64,000 nt of DNA from Lophius americanus (taxonomy: Eukaryota; Chordata; Actinopteri; Lophiiformes; Lophiidae): assembly GCA_037951165.1 (NCBI GenBank), contig JBBDHG010000125.1, positions 1-64,000 on the forward strand, read 5' to 3'. Below, piece after piece: positions 34,437 through 45,704 of the stretch (the first letter of the stretch is position 1; each line of letters opens with the position of its first letter). Below the pieces are notes generated by a model that ran no database searches, was not told the DNA's origin, and saw only the letters and a program-made list of their open reading frames with translations. The translations under genes and the position numbers were made by a program.

Positions 34437-35495
34437 CTGAATATTCCAAAAATAATTCTCCGTCCTGAATCCCTGGCACTATTGAGACACTCACACACTC
34501 AGTGTTTCCATTCAGAACAACAAACTCAGTGGGGTTCAGTCATTCTGTGGGTTCTCCTGTTGTCAGAGGTGTGTTTACAAGTTACTCACATGTTCATTTG
34601 GAATTCACTCTGCACCTCATACCCAGAGTCTGCAACAAACCACCACAGCTCAGTCCTCCCTAAAAACCCTCACCTCACTCCCCCTCCTCTCCAGCCGGGG
34701 GATCAATAAAAGTAAGATTCAATCGCTCTTAACTTTCCTCTCTGTGTTTGTGCAGCAGAGGAGTGCTGGTGTGGCGTCTGAGCAGCATCTCTACATTCAG
34801 GCTGCGTACTGATGGGAAAGGAAAAATAAAAAAACATTAGGATTCTGTCCGTCACAGCCGCACGCATTTTATCCGCCCTCGGTGCGCAGCCTAGTGTCAA
34901 CCAGCATTCTCTGTGTAATTCATTTTAAAAGCATGACAAAACATACATTGTCTGCATGGAAACGAGGACAACAGTTCCTTTATTTGTTAGAGGAACCTGG
35001 TGGTTGGGACATTGCTGACATTTAACTGAGATGAGAAAATTGATGCTTCTTTGATAGTTAGCTAAGCATGGCAAGCATGGAAAATCCAGAAGGAATTACA
35101 ATAAAAGCCTATTTCAACCCTCTGGAGTCTGAGATCATGCCACTGTCTCCTCCAAGGCTAACCTTAACCCTGATCTGTTAAAGTGAACGAATGTTGTCGG
35201 ATCATAGAGGCGATCTTGTGTTGAAAAAAAAGATACCAAACATTGGCATGTTAAAGATTCTTTAATGGTACGTATAGAAAATCGTGGTTAGGGTTCCTGT
35301 CGGCTTCACTTCAGACTACAGAGCCTTAATATTCCGTAGATATTCAGATGGCTTATAACTAATAACACTTCAGCAGTCTCATATAGTGTATATTATTAAA
35401 TGTTGGGTATAAATATAGAACACGTATATACTATTTGAAATGCCGTTATCATTTGGTCTGGCTCCAACAATCTTAAGGCGTGTGGATGGAGAGAG
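34437..35495. other. No gene seen
   Basis: Unique-looking. CCCTCTGGAGTCTGAGATCA at 35117 echoes CCCTTTGGAGTCTGAGGTCA at 41937, perhaps two fragments of one repeat, but too short to delimit. Confidence 0.5.
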
Positions 35496-35499
35496 GTTA

Positions 35500-35668
35500 T
35501 CGTAACCTTTGGCCATTTATGCCCCCAGATTTCCAGCCTTTATGCTACGCTAAGCTATTCAGCTGCTGGCTGTAGCTTCACGTTTAATGCACAGTTATAA
35601 TAGTGGTATGAATCTAACTCCCAGGCAGAAAGTTTAGGTTCCAAAATGTTGAACTATTCCTTTAATGA
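35500..35668 (+). repeat. GCTAAGCTAAGC-type dispersed repeat, copy 2
   Basis: Carries CCTTTATGCTACGCTAAGCT, GCTGCTGGCTGTAGCTTCAC, TAATAGTGGTATGAATCTAA, CAGGCAGAAAG and TTGAACTATTCCTTTAA in the same order as 9050-9190. The AACTATTCCTTTAA end is typical of the percomorph repeat I have in mind. Confidence 0.75.
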
Positions 35669-35754
35669 AAACATCTACAGCTTATAGAGTGACGCGGGTG
35701 TTCCCAGTACACATACAGTTTAAATAAATGTCAGAATGACAGACAACATTCAGC

Positions 35755-36230
35755 TTTCATCGTAACTCCACCTAATGGTAACAGGAAATTAGATATAGAT
35801 ATAGATATATATGAGTTTTATACTTTGATGAACTACTACCAGCCCATTAACCCCGGTGACTTCAAACTGGATCAGTAAAGCCATAAGAAGTTATAGATCT
35901 ATTGTTCTGATGGATTGGACTTCTCGAGTAATGGTGTGGGCGTGGCAGCGTGACAAATATCGGTGTCTCGCTATGAAAACATATGGTCGCCATAACTCCG
36001 CTGTTCATTGATCCTTCCTCGATCCTCACCAAACCTCATAATGATTGATAAAGGTCCCGCCCTGAGGAGGTGTCAATGAAAAATGAATCCTTTTTCCACA
36101 GAGGCCCCTAGTGGTAACAGGAAACGACAGCCTGTTAACTCCATTGACTTTCATGTGGGTCTCATAAGAAGTAATGAGGTGGTGATAGAATGTTGTGATG
36201 TGACATGACATAGTAAAGTGTCTGCTTGTA
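35755..36230 (+). repeat. Family B two-unit repeat
   Basis: Two diverged direct units about 325 bp apart. Unit 1 has CCTAATGGTAACAGGAAATT, CAGCCCATTAACCCCGGTGA and GCCATAAGAAGTTATAG. Unit 2 has CCCTAGTGGTAACAGGAAAC, CAGCCTGTTAACTCCATTGA and CTCATAAGAAGTAATGAG. The CCCTAGTGGTAACAGGAA phrase is one I associate with a dispersed fish repeat. A GATATA run sits inside unit 1. Confidence 0.6.
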
Positions 36231-36234
36231 CTTA

Positions 36235-36635
36235 AACGCACCAGTTATTAAGCCACTTTCTTTTTTCAAGGTGGAAATGTTCTGAGCTCTTTCCTCCCAC
36301 TTTGGTCACTTTCAGCAGATGATGAATGACGCGATCGATGCGTTTTGGTCCAGCGGTGGCAAGTTTGAAGATCCAGTCACTCAAGCGCTTGTCAGTCGTG
36401 CGGGGGTTAGCTAAACCAACGGTCAAGTCCTGGAGGGTTTTTTTTTCTTTCTTGATTAGTTAACCTAATGTAGGACAGTTTAGGAGATTTCAGACAGTCT
36501 GCTGACAACATAGTGACAGGAAGTCATTCGTTACATCCATCAAGTAAACAAAGTCAGATAACTGTGTGTTTGATGCTTCGTAATGCTGCATGAACCTCCA
36601 TTTGTCATGAAAGCTGTCACTGCTGCTGTGAACCA
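36235..36635. other. No gene seen
   Basis: Unique-looking flank of the CA-rich block. Confidence 0.5.
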
Positions 36636-36637
36636 CC

Positions 36638-37390
36638 CACAGACACACCCACGCGCACACACACCCACACACACTCACACACACACACATACACACAGGC
36701 AGACACACCCACGCACACACAGACACCCATATACCGACACACCCACTAACGCACATGACCACACACACACAAACGCAGACACACCCACACACACACACGA
36801 CCACACAAACACCCACGCAGACACACCCACGCGCACACACGCAGGCACAGAGACACCCACGCACATACACACACAGACTCACTCACACGAAAAACAAACA
36901 CACACAAAAACAAACACACACAAAAAAATACACACCCACGTAGACATACACACACAAAAACATATCCACACGTACACACACACACGCAGACGCACACAAA
37001 AAACACAATCACACACACACTCACTCACACACGCACACATACAAGCCACATACAGGCACACATAAACGCAGACACACCCACGCGCACACACACAGACACA
37101 CCCAAGCACACATATGATCACACACGCACACATGCACTCACAGACAGACCCACACACTCACTCACACGAAAACAAACAAACACACACCCACGTACACACA
37201 CGCACACACACACGCAGACACACCCACGCACACACGCGCAAACACACACGCAGACACACTCACGCTCACAAAAAACACAATCACACACACGCACATCCAC
37301 TCACACACACCCACACGCACACATACACGTCAAATACACACACACACAAACCCACACTCACACACACAAACCCACTCACACACACACCTC
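36638..37390. repeat. Compound CA-rich array, second block
   Basis: About 750 bases of CA repeat with recurring CACACCCACGCAGACACACC-type longer units, GACCACACA blocks and AAAAACAAACACACAC blocks. Its length is close to that of the array at 6.2-6.95 kb, but the longer units differ (CCCACGCAGAC here, CTCATACACAC there), so the two expanded independently. Confidence 0.95.
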
Positions 37391-37394
37391 GTTA

Positions 37395-37980
37395 AACCCC
37401 TGCTGCTGTATCCTCAACTTATTAAAGAGATTTGCAGGAATTGCTTTTCTTTAAAAACAAAATCTTAACATGAAAGAGGTAATGGACTGAAAACAAATCA
37501 GATGCTGTCTGGTCCACAGCTGGTGTAAGTGGAAAACTATGATTTATTCGCTAAGTTATCTTTCTGACAGGAAAACAAGTTCTGCATATTTAGGTAGATG
37601 CTGGAGCAAAATTCATGTCAAGAAATACCTTCAATCAGGAGACGGGCGAAAAAGGCGATGGTGATTTTTTTTGTTTGTATTTGAGGGGCCTCTGCTCTAT
37701 GAGCACGAACTACCTATATACTCCAATACAGTCCAGAGACTGGTGGCGGCGGCCGATGAGTATGCTGTAATTGAGGCTGGTGAAATGATGAAGTGGGTTA
37801 TTGTTGATGATGGGTAAACGTGTCAGTGTGTGTGTGGAATGCGGGAAAAAATGGGGAAAGCATGATGGTCTGAGTGACTTTTTGTCCCCGAATTGTAAAT
37901 TGCAGGTTTTGTTTGGTGTTATCGGTTCGCAGTGGCAAACATGTGGAGCGAGGGCCATAACATCAAAAAAATACTGCTAA
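37395..37980. other. No gene seen
   Basis: Unique-looking sequence with no features. Confidence 0.5.
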
Positions 37981-37981
37981 T

Positions 37982-38359
37982 CCCGGCTACACACTAGATG
38001 ACAAAACGTCCGATTTAATGAGTATTTGTCCAAATAATTCTCAAGTGCTTGGTCTCAATACGATAATCTCACTGCTCCCGATCCAGTCGATCTGGACTCG
38101 TGAATATCAAACATGTTTGATATGATAACGTGTCATGCAAGATGAATCACAATAGGACCGACGAGGAAATCTTGTGTCTGTGGAATCGCCGGCGTGGAAT
38201 CCTCACTACAAACAGAATGTGATTGGTTCTCGCCGTCCGGCTGAATCGTCTTGTGTGTGCGTTCATCTGTTTGGAAGATTAGAATGTTAAAAATCGGTTG
38301 AAACCGTCCTCATGTTTGCGTGTGTTACGATTTGAGAATCTTTTAGCGTGTAGCCAGCA
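37982..38359. mobile_element. MITE with GGCTACACAC ends
   Basis: Left end CCGGCTACACACTAGATGAC. The right end TTTTAGCGTGTAGCCAGC is its imperfect reverse complement (CTGGCTACACGCTAAAA), an inverted terminus of about 16 bases. The interior has mirrored GATTT/AAATC motifs and a perfect 20-bp palindrome (ATATCAAACATGTTTGATAT) at 38104-38123. Elements starting with GGCTACACACTG are common hAT-like MITEs in fishes as far as I recall. I could not find a clean target duplication. Confidence 0.68.
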
Positions 38360-38361
38360 TT

Positions 38362-38524
38362 GCACTTGATTTTCCTGGTGAAAGATACTTTTTGTGCAGC
38401 ATGTTATAAGTGCAATAATAAGGCAAAGTGCAAACAGAATGCGTCTTAGTTATTATTTATATATAGGTTTTTTTAATAGTATTATGTTACTTTGCACAGA
38501 TTAGAACTGCACTTTTCATTTTGT

Positions 38525-38525
<1 letters not shown>
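38362..38525. other. No gene seen
   Basis: AT-rich spacer between the MITE and the TA array. Confidence 0.5.

Positions 38526-38526
<1 letters not shown>

Positions 38527-38580
<54 letters not shown>
38527..38580. repeat. (TA)n microsatellite, 54 bp
   Basis: Pure TA run of 27 units followed by GATAGATATAC. Confidence 0.97.
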
Positions 38581-38582
<2 letters not shown>

Positions 38583-38914
38583 TAGATATACAGATATACA
38601 ATGACAATGAAGATATTGAATTTCTAGAGGAGCAGCTGCAGTACAAATCCCTGAAAAAAGTTATTCCTCAGTCATGTGGTTGTAATGTTTAATGTTCGTG
38701 TCATTGTGATACGGGGTAGATTTGATGAACTGATGAGAAACTGTGATACTTAAAATGACAGATCCAGGCAATGTCGGCAGGACATTTAGGGCACTTTCAT
38801 GCCTGAAAGTCCGATCCAAGGTCCGGGGACAAGGTTTGGATTTCTGTTCCATTTTATTTGATTGATCCATTAAAGACTCTGCACTTGTGGCATTTCATGA
38901 TATCTCCTCTCATA

Positions 38915-39183
38915 TTTCCTCTCTCTCTCTTTCTCTCTTTCTTCATATCTCTCACTCTCTCTCTTTCTCCCTATCTCTCTCTCTCTCTCTCTCTCTCTCC
39001 CACTCACTAGCTCTCACTCTCTCTTTCTCCCTATCTCTCTCTCTCTCTCCGACTCCCTATCCCTCACTCTCTCTCTCTCGCTCTTTCTCCCTATCTCTCT
39101 CTCTCTCTCTCTCTCCGACTCCCTATCTCTCCCTATCTCTCTCTCTCTCTGTCTCTCTCTCTGTCACTGTCTCTCATTCTCGC
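38915..39183. repeat. CT-rich array with longer units
   Basis: CTCTCT runs separated by recurring TTTCTCCCTATCTCTC and CGACTCCCTAT phrases. The repeated interruption shows units of about 40-70 bases that were themselves duplicated. Confidence 0.92.
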
Positions 39184-39189
39184 AGAAAA

Positions 39190-42100
39190 TAATTATAATT
39201 TAAAGTTTTGACGTTTTTATGTTTTTTTTCCAGTTGAATATCGATTATTTTTTATTTCTCACTCCACTATTAAAAATATAATTCATAATATATAATAAAT
39301 ATACAATATAATAATTTGGACCTTTTTCAATGTTGTTATTATTTTGTTAATTGGCATAAGGTACGCAGCTACAAGAAATAACTGTTTCTGGGGGAAAAAA
39401 ATAAAACTATTTTTTTTAAATAGGTTATACACATTTAGATGAATTCCGCTTCATTCCAGTTGGCTTGAAGCATTTATACTAATGTCTTTAAATAAGACAG
39501 CTAGCATTGCTGGAAGTCTGTTGACTTTTCGCCGGCTCCTTAGAGAAGTTTGGCTGTCGAGACGGAAATCCCATTTGGACCTGGAAGCATTGTGGTACTT
39601 CTTCAGACTCAGTTGGACCGATATGCTGTGTGTCACAGAGTTAAGAGGATTCATCTGAAAGCTATTCAGGCCCTAGTGACTCAAAAGAAAATACAGATTA
39701 TCTATACTCTGTTTTTTCTTTTTTCAAAATTAACAACATGATTATAATGATAAACCGGGGGAAAAAAGGTCAGGATGTGTTTTTATTAGTTCCTTTTTTA
39801 TGTATTACACATTTAATTTGTACAAATGTCTGAACAATCCACTTCAGAGTGCTTTCACGCTGTAAATAAGTCCAACAAATATGGACTTTTTGTAAGAGCC
39901 AAGTCCTCCTGTTTAGTTCGGGGTGCTGGTGAAACACTTCAAATTTAAAAGAATCCGGGTCAAATGAAGAGAAATTGAGGTGGGAACGTCTGAAAGGGCT
40001 GTTAGACTGAGAATGCTTGAGATATTTGAATGAGAGGATAGTATGACAAATAAAATATTTCCCTGCGAGGTAAAATTGCAATACCCGCAAAAAAATACCA
40101 AGTGTTTTTTTTTTCAATAAAAAGATTTTACAAGTAAATAGCAACTAGAAGTAGGACAGCCCCACTCAAAGACAGAGAAGACATAAAACATTCAGTCAAG
40201 GCCTTAAAAAAATTTCAATAAAATAAACATGCAGATACTGCACTTTGCCTCTGCAGGACAGAATCGCTTCACTACAATATTTACGGTTTGCAGCTGGAAA
40301 ATTAACACTAATCCCTGTAAAATCACATGAAACCCTCTTGCACAATCAGCGGCGAGGCTCTCCACTGGTAGCACAATCAAACCTTTAATCAGTTTACACG
40401 GCGAGGCAGAATCATCACCAATCATCAGAGATCATTGGAATTATATGACACAGGGGTTTATCACAATTCAGGAGATTCCCTAGGAGTTATGTGGAGCTGG
40501 TGATGTTTGTTTGTTGGCTTGTTTACTAGCAGGAATCCAGTTTGCCTGCCATCGGTCCATGAATGGAATGTTCTGGAGAGGCTCTGGAGCGAGGCCAGCT
40601 TCTCCACACTGGACCCACTGTCTCCTCAGCCCGCTGCAATAAGAGCATCTCAAGCTGGGGATGGAGCGGACACTTGGGAAAGCTGAGAGGGTGTGCTTGA
40701 ATAAGTGTGTTTGAAGAATCCACACTTGCTTCCAAAGCCGCTGTAGCCGTAGGGTTGGGTTTGCTTGAGCATGTCTATTAGCCGGTTGAGAAGGGAGTAT
40801 TCTTTATGAGTCCTGAAATAAAAGGTTTCATACTGCGCTGTAAAAAGTGCTCTGTTACAAGTGAGACCTGTGTGGACGTTTGCGATATAATCATCAGCAA
40901 ATGTACTTTGAATTAGAACATTATTGATGGAATGTGTTAAAGTGGAACACTCTATGGACCGGTTCCAGGAGCAGACTCAGGGGACATTTAAGAAGTTTAT
41001 TTCTTCTAGAAACTATCTCACAGGACTGCAGTTTAAACGTACATCCTTGCCTGATGATGTCAGCCTCACTTGGAGTCGTAAGCCGGGGCGGTTTCAGCTC
41101 CTGTGGCGTCCTGGGCAAACCTTCCTGGCAACTTAGATATCATCATCATCATCAACATTTTACAATGGCTTGTTGTTAATCCTTTACTACTAATACAAGC
41201 ACTGGTGTAGTTTCACGTCATTTATTACATCTTACTTCTTTCATTTAAGTGTCTATAGCTTGTTATATTATGCAGTATACATACATTATTCAGATTAATC
41301 GTGTTCAGCATAGGACTAGTTTATAGGAAGATAAAGCCCAGGGTTTGTATAAAAGGGCCCTGGTCACCCCCATTTAGAAAAATCTTAGGACCGCCCCTGC
41401 GCTGAGCTCAAGATCTGGTCCATACAAAAAGATTCTAAGTTGTGTTAGAGTATGATTATTTGTAATTATATACAATATTATTTCCTGTTGGACAGAAACA
41501 GAATATTCCAGGGGTAGGAACGGGTAATTGAATGATCAGAAGGTGATCGGCTCCGCTCCAAACCCGGCTTTGAGTTTCCCCTGATGTGACCAAGCTCCGA
41601 ACATATTGTCGGATCCCGGAAACCAATCAGTGAATTCACCTTTCAGATTCTTCTTTTTTTGAGGCACCATGTCGCCCACGATGGAAGAGTAAGTGTTGCC
41701 GTGGCTGCAATTATTAGCTTTTGACTTTCGATTGCATCCTTCTGTCCAACGCTCTCGCTGAACCTTATCTCAGACACACACATCAGAATCTGAAACTCTC
41801 CGGCTCTGAAGTCTCTTATTTTAAAAATGTACCGCTCCTGGGTTTAACTGCAGTAAAGTCCTTCACAGGAGTCCAGGCTACAAAGTCAGCCTCAGGGGAA
41901 GGTTAGGTCCGACATGATTTATTCATTTGCTTGAACCCCTTTGGAGTCTGAGGTCAGGCTAAAGTTAGGAATTAGCCTTGATATACAGCGTCACATCACC
42001 TCTATGACCTGTCAGTCATTCCTTCACTTTAATACGCAATGTTAGGATACTAATGCAGAAAAACACGTAGGGATGGAGATCAGGTCGGCCTGATCTTAGC

Positions 42101-42410
42101 ATCCAAATTATTACATCCGTGAGCAGTCATGCTATTTGACTGGTAGATGGTTAAAGACTGAACAACAGTTAGTTACTGCTGAAAAACAAAGCTTTTAGGA
42201 TTAAACAAAAATAATCAAATAACTGAGAATGACAAAATGTTTAAATAGAGTGAAACTTAAAGCATTAAGGTGAGATTTGGAATGTCACCTTACCCTTGCA
42301 TTAGATTTGATAGGAATAATTATATACTTCACGATAATTGAGTTCTCCTTGGTGGGACACATTCCTGAATGGGTGGGCCTCTCCAGCTCCCGGTCATTGG
42401 GACGGGACCT
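39190..42410. other. No gene seen
   Basis: About 3.2 kb with no recognisable exon. Very AT-rich at 39230-39340. Overlapping frames on both strands around 40480-41180 have no recognisable similarity. AATCTTAGGACCGCCCCTGC at 41381 resembles part of a fish repeat but is too short to name. Confidence 0.45.
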
Positions 42411-42414
42411 TTAC

Positions 42415-42665
42415 TGACATGCATTCTTTCATTCATTATATGAATCCGCTTACTCTGTTCAAGGTCGCCGGGGATTGAGGCTTTCCCAGCTGACATTGAG
42501 CGAGAGGCGGGGTTCACTCATGACGAGTCGCAAGTTCATCACAGGTCCAACACATAGAGAGAGAAAAAACTTTCATGCTACATGCTACATCCACTCCTAC
42601 GGGCAATTTAGAGTCACCCGTTCACTTATGGTTCATGTTTTTGGACTGTGAGAGGAAGCCGAAGA
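42415..42665 (-). repeat. L2-like 3' tail repeat (minus strand)
   Basis: CATTCTTTCATTCATTATAT, AATCCGCTTACTCTGTTCAA, GGTCGCCGGGGATTGAGGCT, CCCAGCTGACATTGAGCGAG, GCAATTTAGAGTCACC and TGGACTGTGAGAGGAAGCCG are all in the order expected for the complement of the same widespread repeat as at 18270-18452. Decayed, with no coding part. Confidence 0.75.
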
Positions 42666-42669
42666 TCAT

Positions 42670-43105
42670 TTTCATCACATAATCTGTTTTGTGAGTATTT
42701 AGATGACATCCGCAGGAAAGACTGACAGGTTGCTGCAGCACGCAAGAAAATTAACTTAAGTATAATACTGAAGATCAGATTGAACCTTTCATCGGTGCCA
42801 GAACGCTGTTCCGGACCGTTTCGTCCTACTTCAACCCCTGACACGGTTACAGGGTTCCTCCTCAGCTCAGCAGACAGAAGGTTGAGTCTCAGATTTCTTT
42901 AACATACACAATATAATAGATTTTATATGAATGGGTTACATGAATGAAAAAAATGTCATTTAAAATGATATTCCCTAATAATGACATTCATGCTGATTCT
43001 ACAAAATTAAATTTGAATACATACATTTCCAATACATGAGTATTTAAATCAAATGAAACAGATGCCATGTCTTCAACGTTAACTAAGCAATAATTGGTTT
43101 TTATG
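42670..43105. other. No gene seen
   Basis: AT-rich sequence, nothing recognised. Confidence 0.5.
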
Positions 43106-43106
43106 A

Positions 43107-43445
43107 GTGTTGGAGCCCATGGTGGTTGCTACTCCCAGAAGTGGAAATGTGAGCATATGGCTGCTTGAGCACCAGGCTCATCTCATGATGTCCAGGGATC
43201 GGACCTTTGGCTGTCCTCCAGCAGACAACATGCTGCAGACAGAACTTCAAACACGGAGTGATCGTGTCACACCGGGGAGCAGCTTAACATTTGACAACCT
43301 TTGCGGTTTCTCACATGAAGATCTCAGGGATGCTGAAGAGAGAGGGTACCTTAAAGCCAGGTTTGAACACAGATGGTTCATTGCAGCTCCGCTCAGGGAA
43401 GATGTTCTCGACGAATATACGGACCCACGCAGAAGGTCAGATTAA
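43107..43445 (+). other. Unassigned open frame of 113 codons
   Basis: An open frame beginning at GTG (no ATG at its start) and ending in TAA at 43443-43445. Its second half is rich in charged residues, with phrases such as FSHEDLRDAEERGYLKARF and REDVLDEYTDPRRR. That is unlike the Ser/Pro/Leu or Thr/His composition of the other open frames here. No family recognised, no clear splice sites, and no promoter. It could be an exon, a piece of an old element, or chance. Confidence 0.2.
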
Positions 43446-43449
43446 GATC

Positions 43450-43860
43450 CTGGAGGAAAAGTTTCCATCCAATCGTTAGAGTAATGTGACCGGATATCAA
43501 ATACTTCCATTTGAGCGTACAGACTGGGAGCAGTATGAAATGAATCTGGGTTAGGTGGAGGCTGATTGCGTCATCATCCCCATCTTTTTGGCTGTACAAC
43601 CGATTGAAATGAAGCAACCTCCACTTCTGCGTCATTACCGATGCTTGCATGGGTCTATGGGTTATTAATAAAGCCCGGCTGGCACTGCAGGAGCTCTAAA
43701 ACCCAAAATTAGTTATGAAATCAGGTTTCATCACACAAGGAGAATCTGATGATCTCTGGAATGTGAAACATTCACAGGCTACATGATCGCATTTAGATTC
43801 TCATGTCCGAGGGAGCAGTGAATGCACCGCCTCACATGGTCCTCTGAGTCTCTTTCTTCC
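43450..43860. other. No gene seen
   Basis: Unique-looking sequence, with TTATTAATAAAGC at 43661 as the only polyadenylation-like string. Confidence 0.5.
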
Positions 43861-43864
43861 ATCC

Positions 43865-44080
43865 ACAGGCTGGTACCCCCGCTGACTAACAGCACCAGTG
43901 ATGGCATTTGTTAAGCACACCCTGACCGATCCGGTATGGAATCAGTTTCGTGTTCCACATGTTAATGTTTTTTTTCATCGGATGCACTTCCTGACGCGAC
44001 CCTCCCCATTCAACCGGGCCGGGACCGGCACTGGAAGGGCACTTGGTTGTGTCCACTTTGTGGTTAGGTGGCACAAGAAC
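43865..44080 (+). repeat. Family C repeat, copy 2
   Basis: Shares with 13490-13720: GCTGACTAACAG...CAGTGATGG, ATTTGTTAA, ACCCTGACCGATCCGGTATG, GAATCAGTTTCGTGTTCCAC, TTTTTTTCATCGGATGCACT, TCCTGACGCGACCCTCCCCA and ACCGGGCCGGGACCGGCAC. This copy lacks the LINE-type tail seen beside copy 1. Non-coding. Confidence 0.65.
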
Positions 44081-44084
44081 CTCT

Positions 44085-44438
44085 TCGTTACGTTTAAAAA
44101 GTGATTGACAACGTTGCCATATTGATCGGCCGACTTTGTGAAATCATATAGAATGTAGGTGAATGTCAGTCAATAGTTGGTTTATGCTAGCTAACATTAG
44201 CTAAAGGCTAAAGATGGTAAGTGTTGCCAGCCAACACCGTCAGGCTGCTCCGGGACGTCGTTCTCACAGGTCATAGAGATCTTGGCGTGAACGCTCTGAT
44301 GGAGGAAGACGTTATTTGCTACAAACAAGCAAGTCGGGAAAAAAAAGTAACAAAACGTTTTTTTCTGCATTTAATTTGTTTCCGAGGAGCAGGGGGCAGC
44401 CCTCTTCAGCGCCTGTAGAGTTAATTCACATTCAGGGT
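44085..44438. other. No gene seen
   Basis: Unique-looking, with GCTAGCTAACATTAGCTAAA at about 44188. Confidence 0.5.
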
Positions 44439-44439
44439 C

Positions 44440-44545
44440 TTCCTCGAGGACCTTATAGAGACGTAGACTGCAAGTGCTGAAATCGAATTGTCAATCTTCC
44501 TATATGTGGACGACTTTTCAACCCATTGAGCCACAGCTGACCCAA
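44440..44545 (-). mobile_element. tRNA-derived SINE head and body
   Basis: On the minus strand: AGCTGTGGCTCAATGGGTTG (box A-like, usual form GTGGCTCAGTGGTTAGAGC), GTCGTCCACATATAGGAAGA, GACAATTCGATTT (box B-like, GGTTCGATTCC) and CAGTCTACGTCTC, then GGTCCTCGAGGAAGACCCTG, the decayed GTCCTTGGGCAAGACACTGA body. This is the layout of a tRNA-derived SINE abundant in fishes. Both internal promoter boxes carry substitutions, so it is probably silent. Confidence 0.72.
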
Positions 44546-44551
44546 AATCAT

Positions 44552-44624
44552 TGCCTGAAGAGGGATTGGAACCCTCAAGCCTCAAACTAATAGTCCAATG
44601 CCCTGGCGTCTGAGCTATCCAGGC
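44552..44624 (-). tRNA. tRNA-Lys-like sequence (pseudogene or SINE-derived)
   Basis: A 73-base minus-strand sequence folds as a full cloverleaf. The acceptor stem GCCTGGA pairs with TTCAGGC with one G-T, and the discriminator base is A. The D arm is GCTC/GGGC, the anticodon arm TTGGA-CTATTAG-TTTGA pairs only weakly, and the T arm GAGGG-TTCCAAT-CCCTC is perfect. Overall it is closest to vertebrate tRNA-Lys. The anticodon position reads ATT, not TTT, and the D-loop GG is lost, both against a working lysine tRNA. It lies seven bases upstream of, and in line with, the SINE at 44440-44545. So it may be a pseudogene or one half of a dimeric SINE. Confidence 0.68.
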
Positions 44625-44629
44625 TCTGG

Positions 44630-45210
44630 TTTGAAAATTACTCTGAGGCTCTGATTACTGTCTGATTGTCAAACCGGATCTGTGAACCCTGGAACGATTC
44701 TTCCTCACTGTGTCCATAGGGCTGGAATCATCCTCAGTCTCTTGTCAGCCCATCATTAATCAGGCAAAAGGTGATTATTGGGATAATGGCGTAACGTAAC
44801 CTAGTTCATCCAAAAAGACTGGAAACGTTAACAGTAAATTCATTTCTCCCTAATTATACTGCTATATATCATTTGTTAAATATGTCTAGACATTTAGATA
44901 TGATAAGAATTGACAATTTGTGTTGTCAGTTTTGCAGGATTGTTTTTATTTACCCTGCTTTTAACCACTGTTAAAAAAAAAAAGGAAAAATCATGGCGAG
45001 CTCTTTCCTCCATTTCCACTCTTTATGCTAAAATAAGCACATTTTCTCTTGGATTCACCTTAGATTCATCAAACAGACCCAAGTTTGGTATCATATTTCC
45101 CAGAGCGCATCACTTTTCCTTTAAATTACCTGCAGTCGTCACTACCTTCCCTTTGAGTTTGAAAGAATTACAGTTTCCTACAGTACTCCATCCACAAAAA
45201 CAAGGGGTGA
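44630..45210. other. No gene seen
   Basis: Unique-looking, AT-rich sequence. Confidence 0.5.
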
Positions 45211-45215
45211 GGTCT

Positions 45216-45320
45216 CACACACACACACACACACACACACACAAATTACATAAGTAGCAAATGCAAAGAGGACAAAACCCTAAACACACACAGACACACA
45301 CAGACACATACAGACACATA
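45216..45320. repeat. (CA)n with CAGACACA variants
   Basis: Pure CA run at 45216-45243, then a second CA/CAGACACATA block at 45284-45320. Confidence 0.9.
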
Positions 45321-45401
45321 CACTTCCACAGGGGTCACTTAGGAACGCCACAGAATTGCCGACTGAAGCCAAATGGTCGACATTCCATAAATGCCTAGAT
45401 T

Positions 45402-45450
45402 TGTGTGTTGGTGTGTGTGTGTGTGTGTGTGTGTGTATGTTTGTGTGTAT
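45402..45450. repeat. (GT)n microsatellite
   Basis: GT run with a few interruptions (TTGG, ATGTT). Confidence 0.92.
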
Positions 45451-45570
45451 TTAGAGATGATGGTGATTTATAACCGGGTCCTTACAGAACAAGTGAGGTC
45501 ACAGAGTTGGACCGCGTGTCCGGCTCAATTGAGGTCATATGCCTCATAGTTTACTTCACAACATCTGAAT

Positions 45571-45703
<133 letters not shown>

Positions 45704-45704
45704 C

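Noticed and set aside
35117..41960. Shared GGAGTCTGAG-TCA phrase at about 35117 and 41937
   Set aside because: The match is only about 20 bases, too short to define a repeat family by eye.
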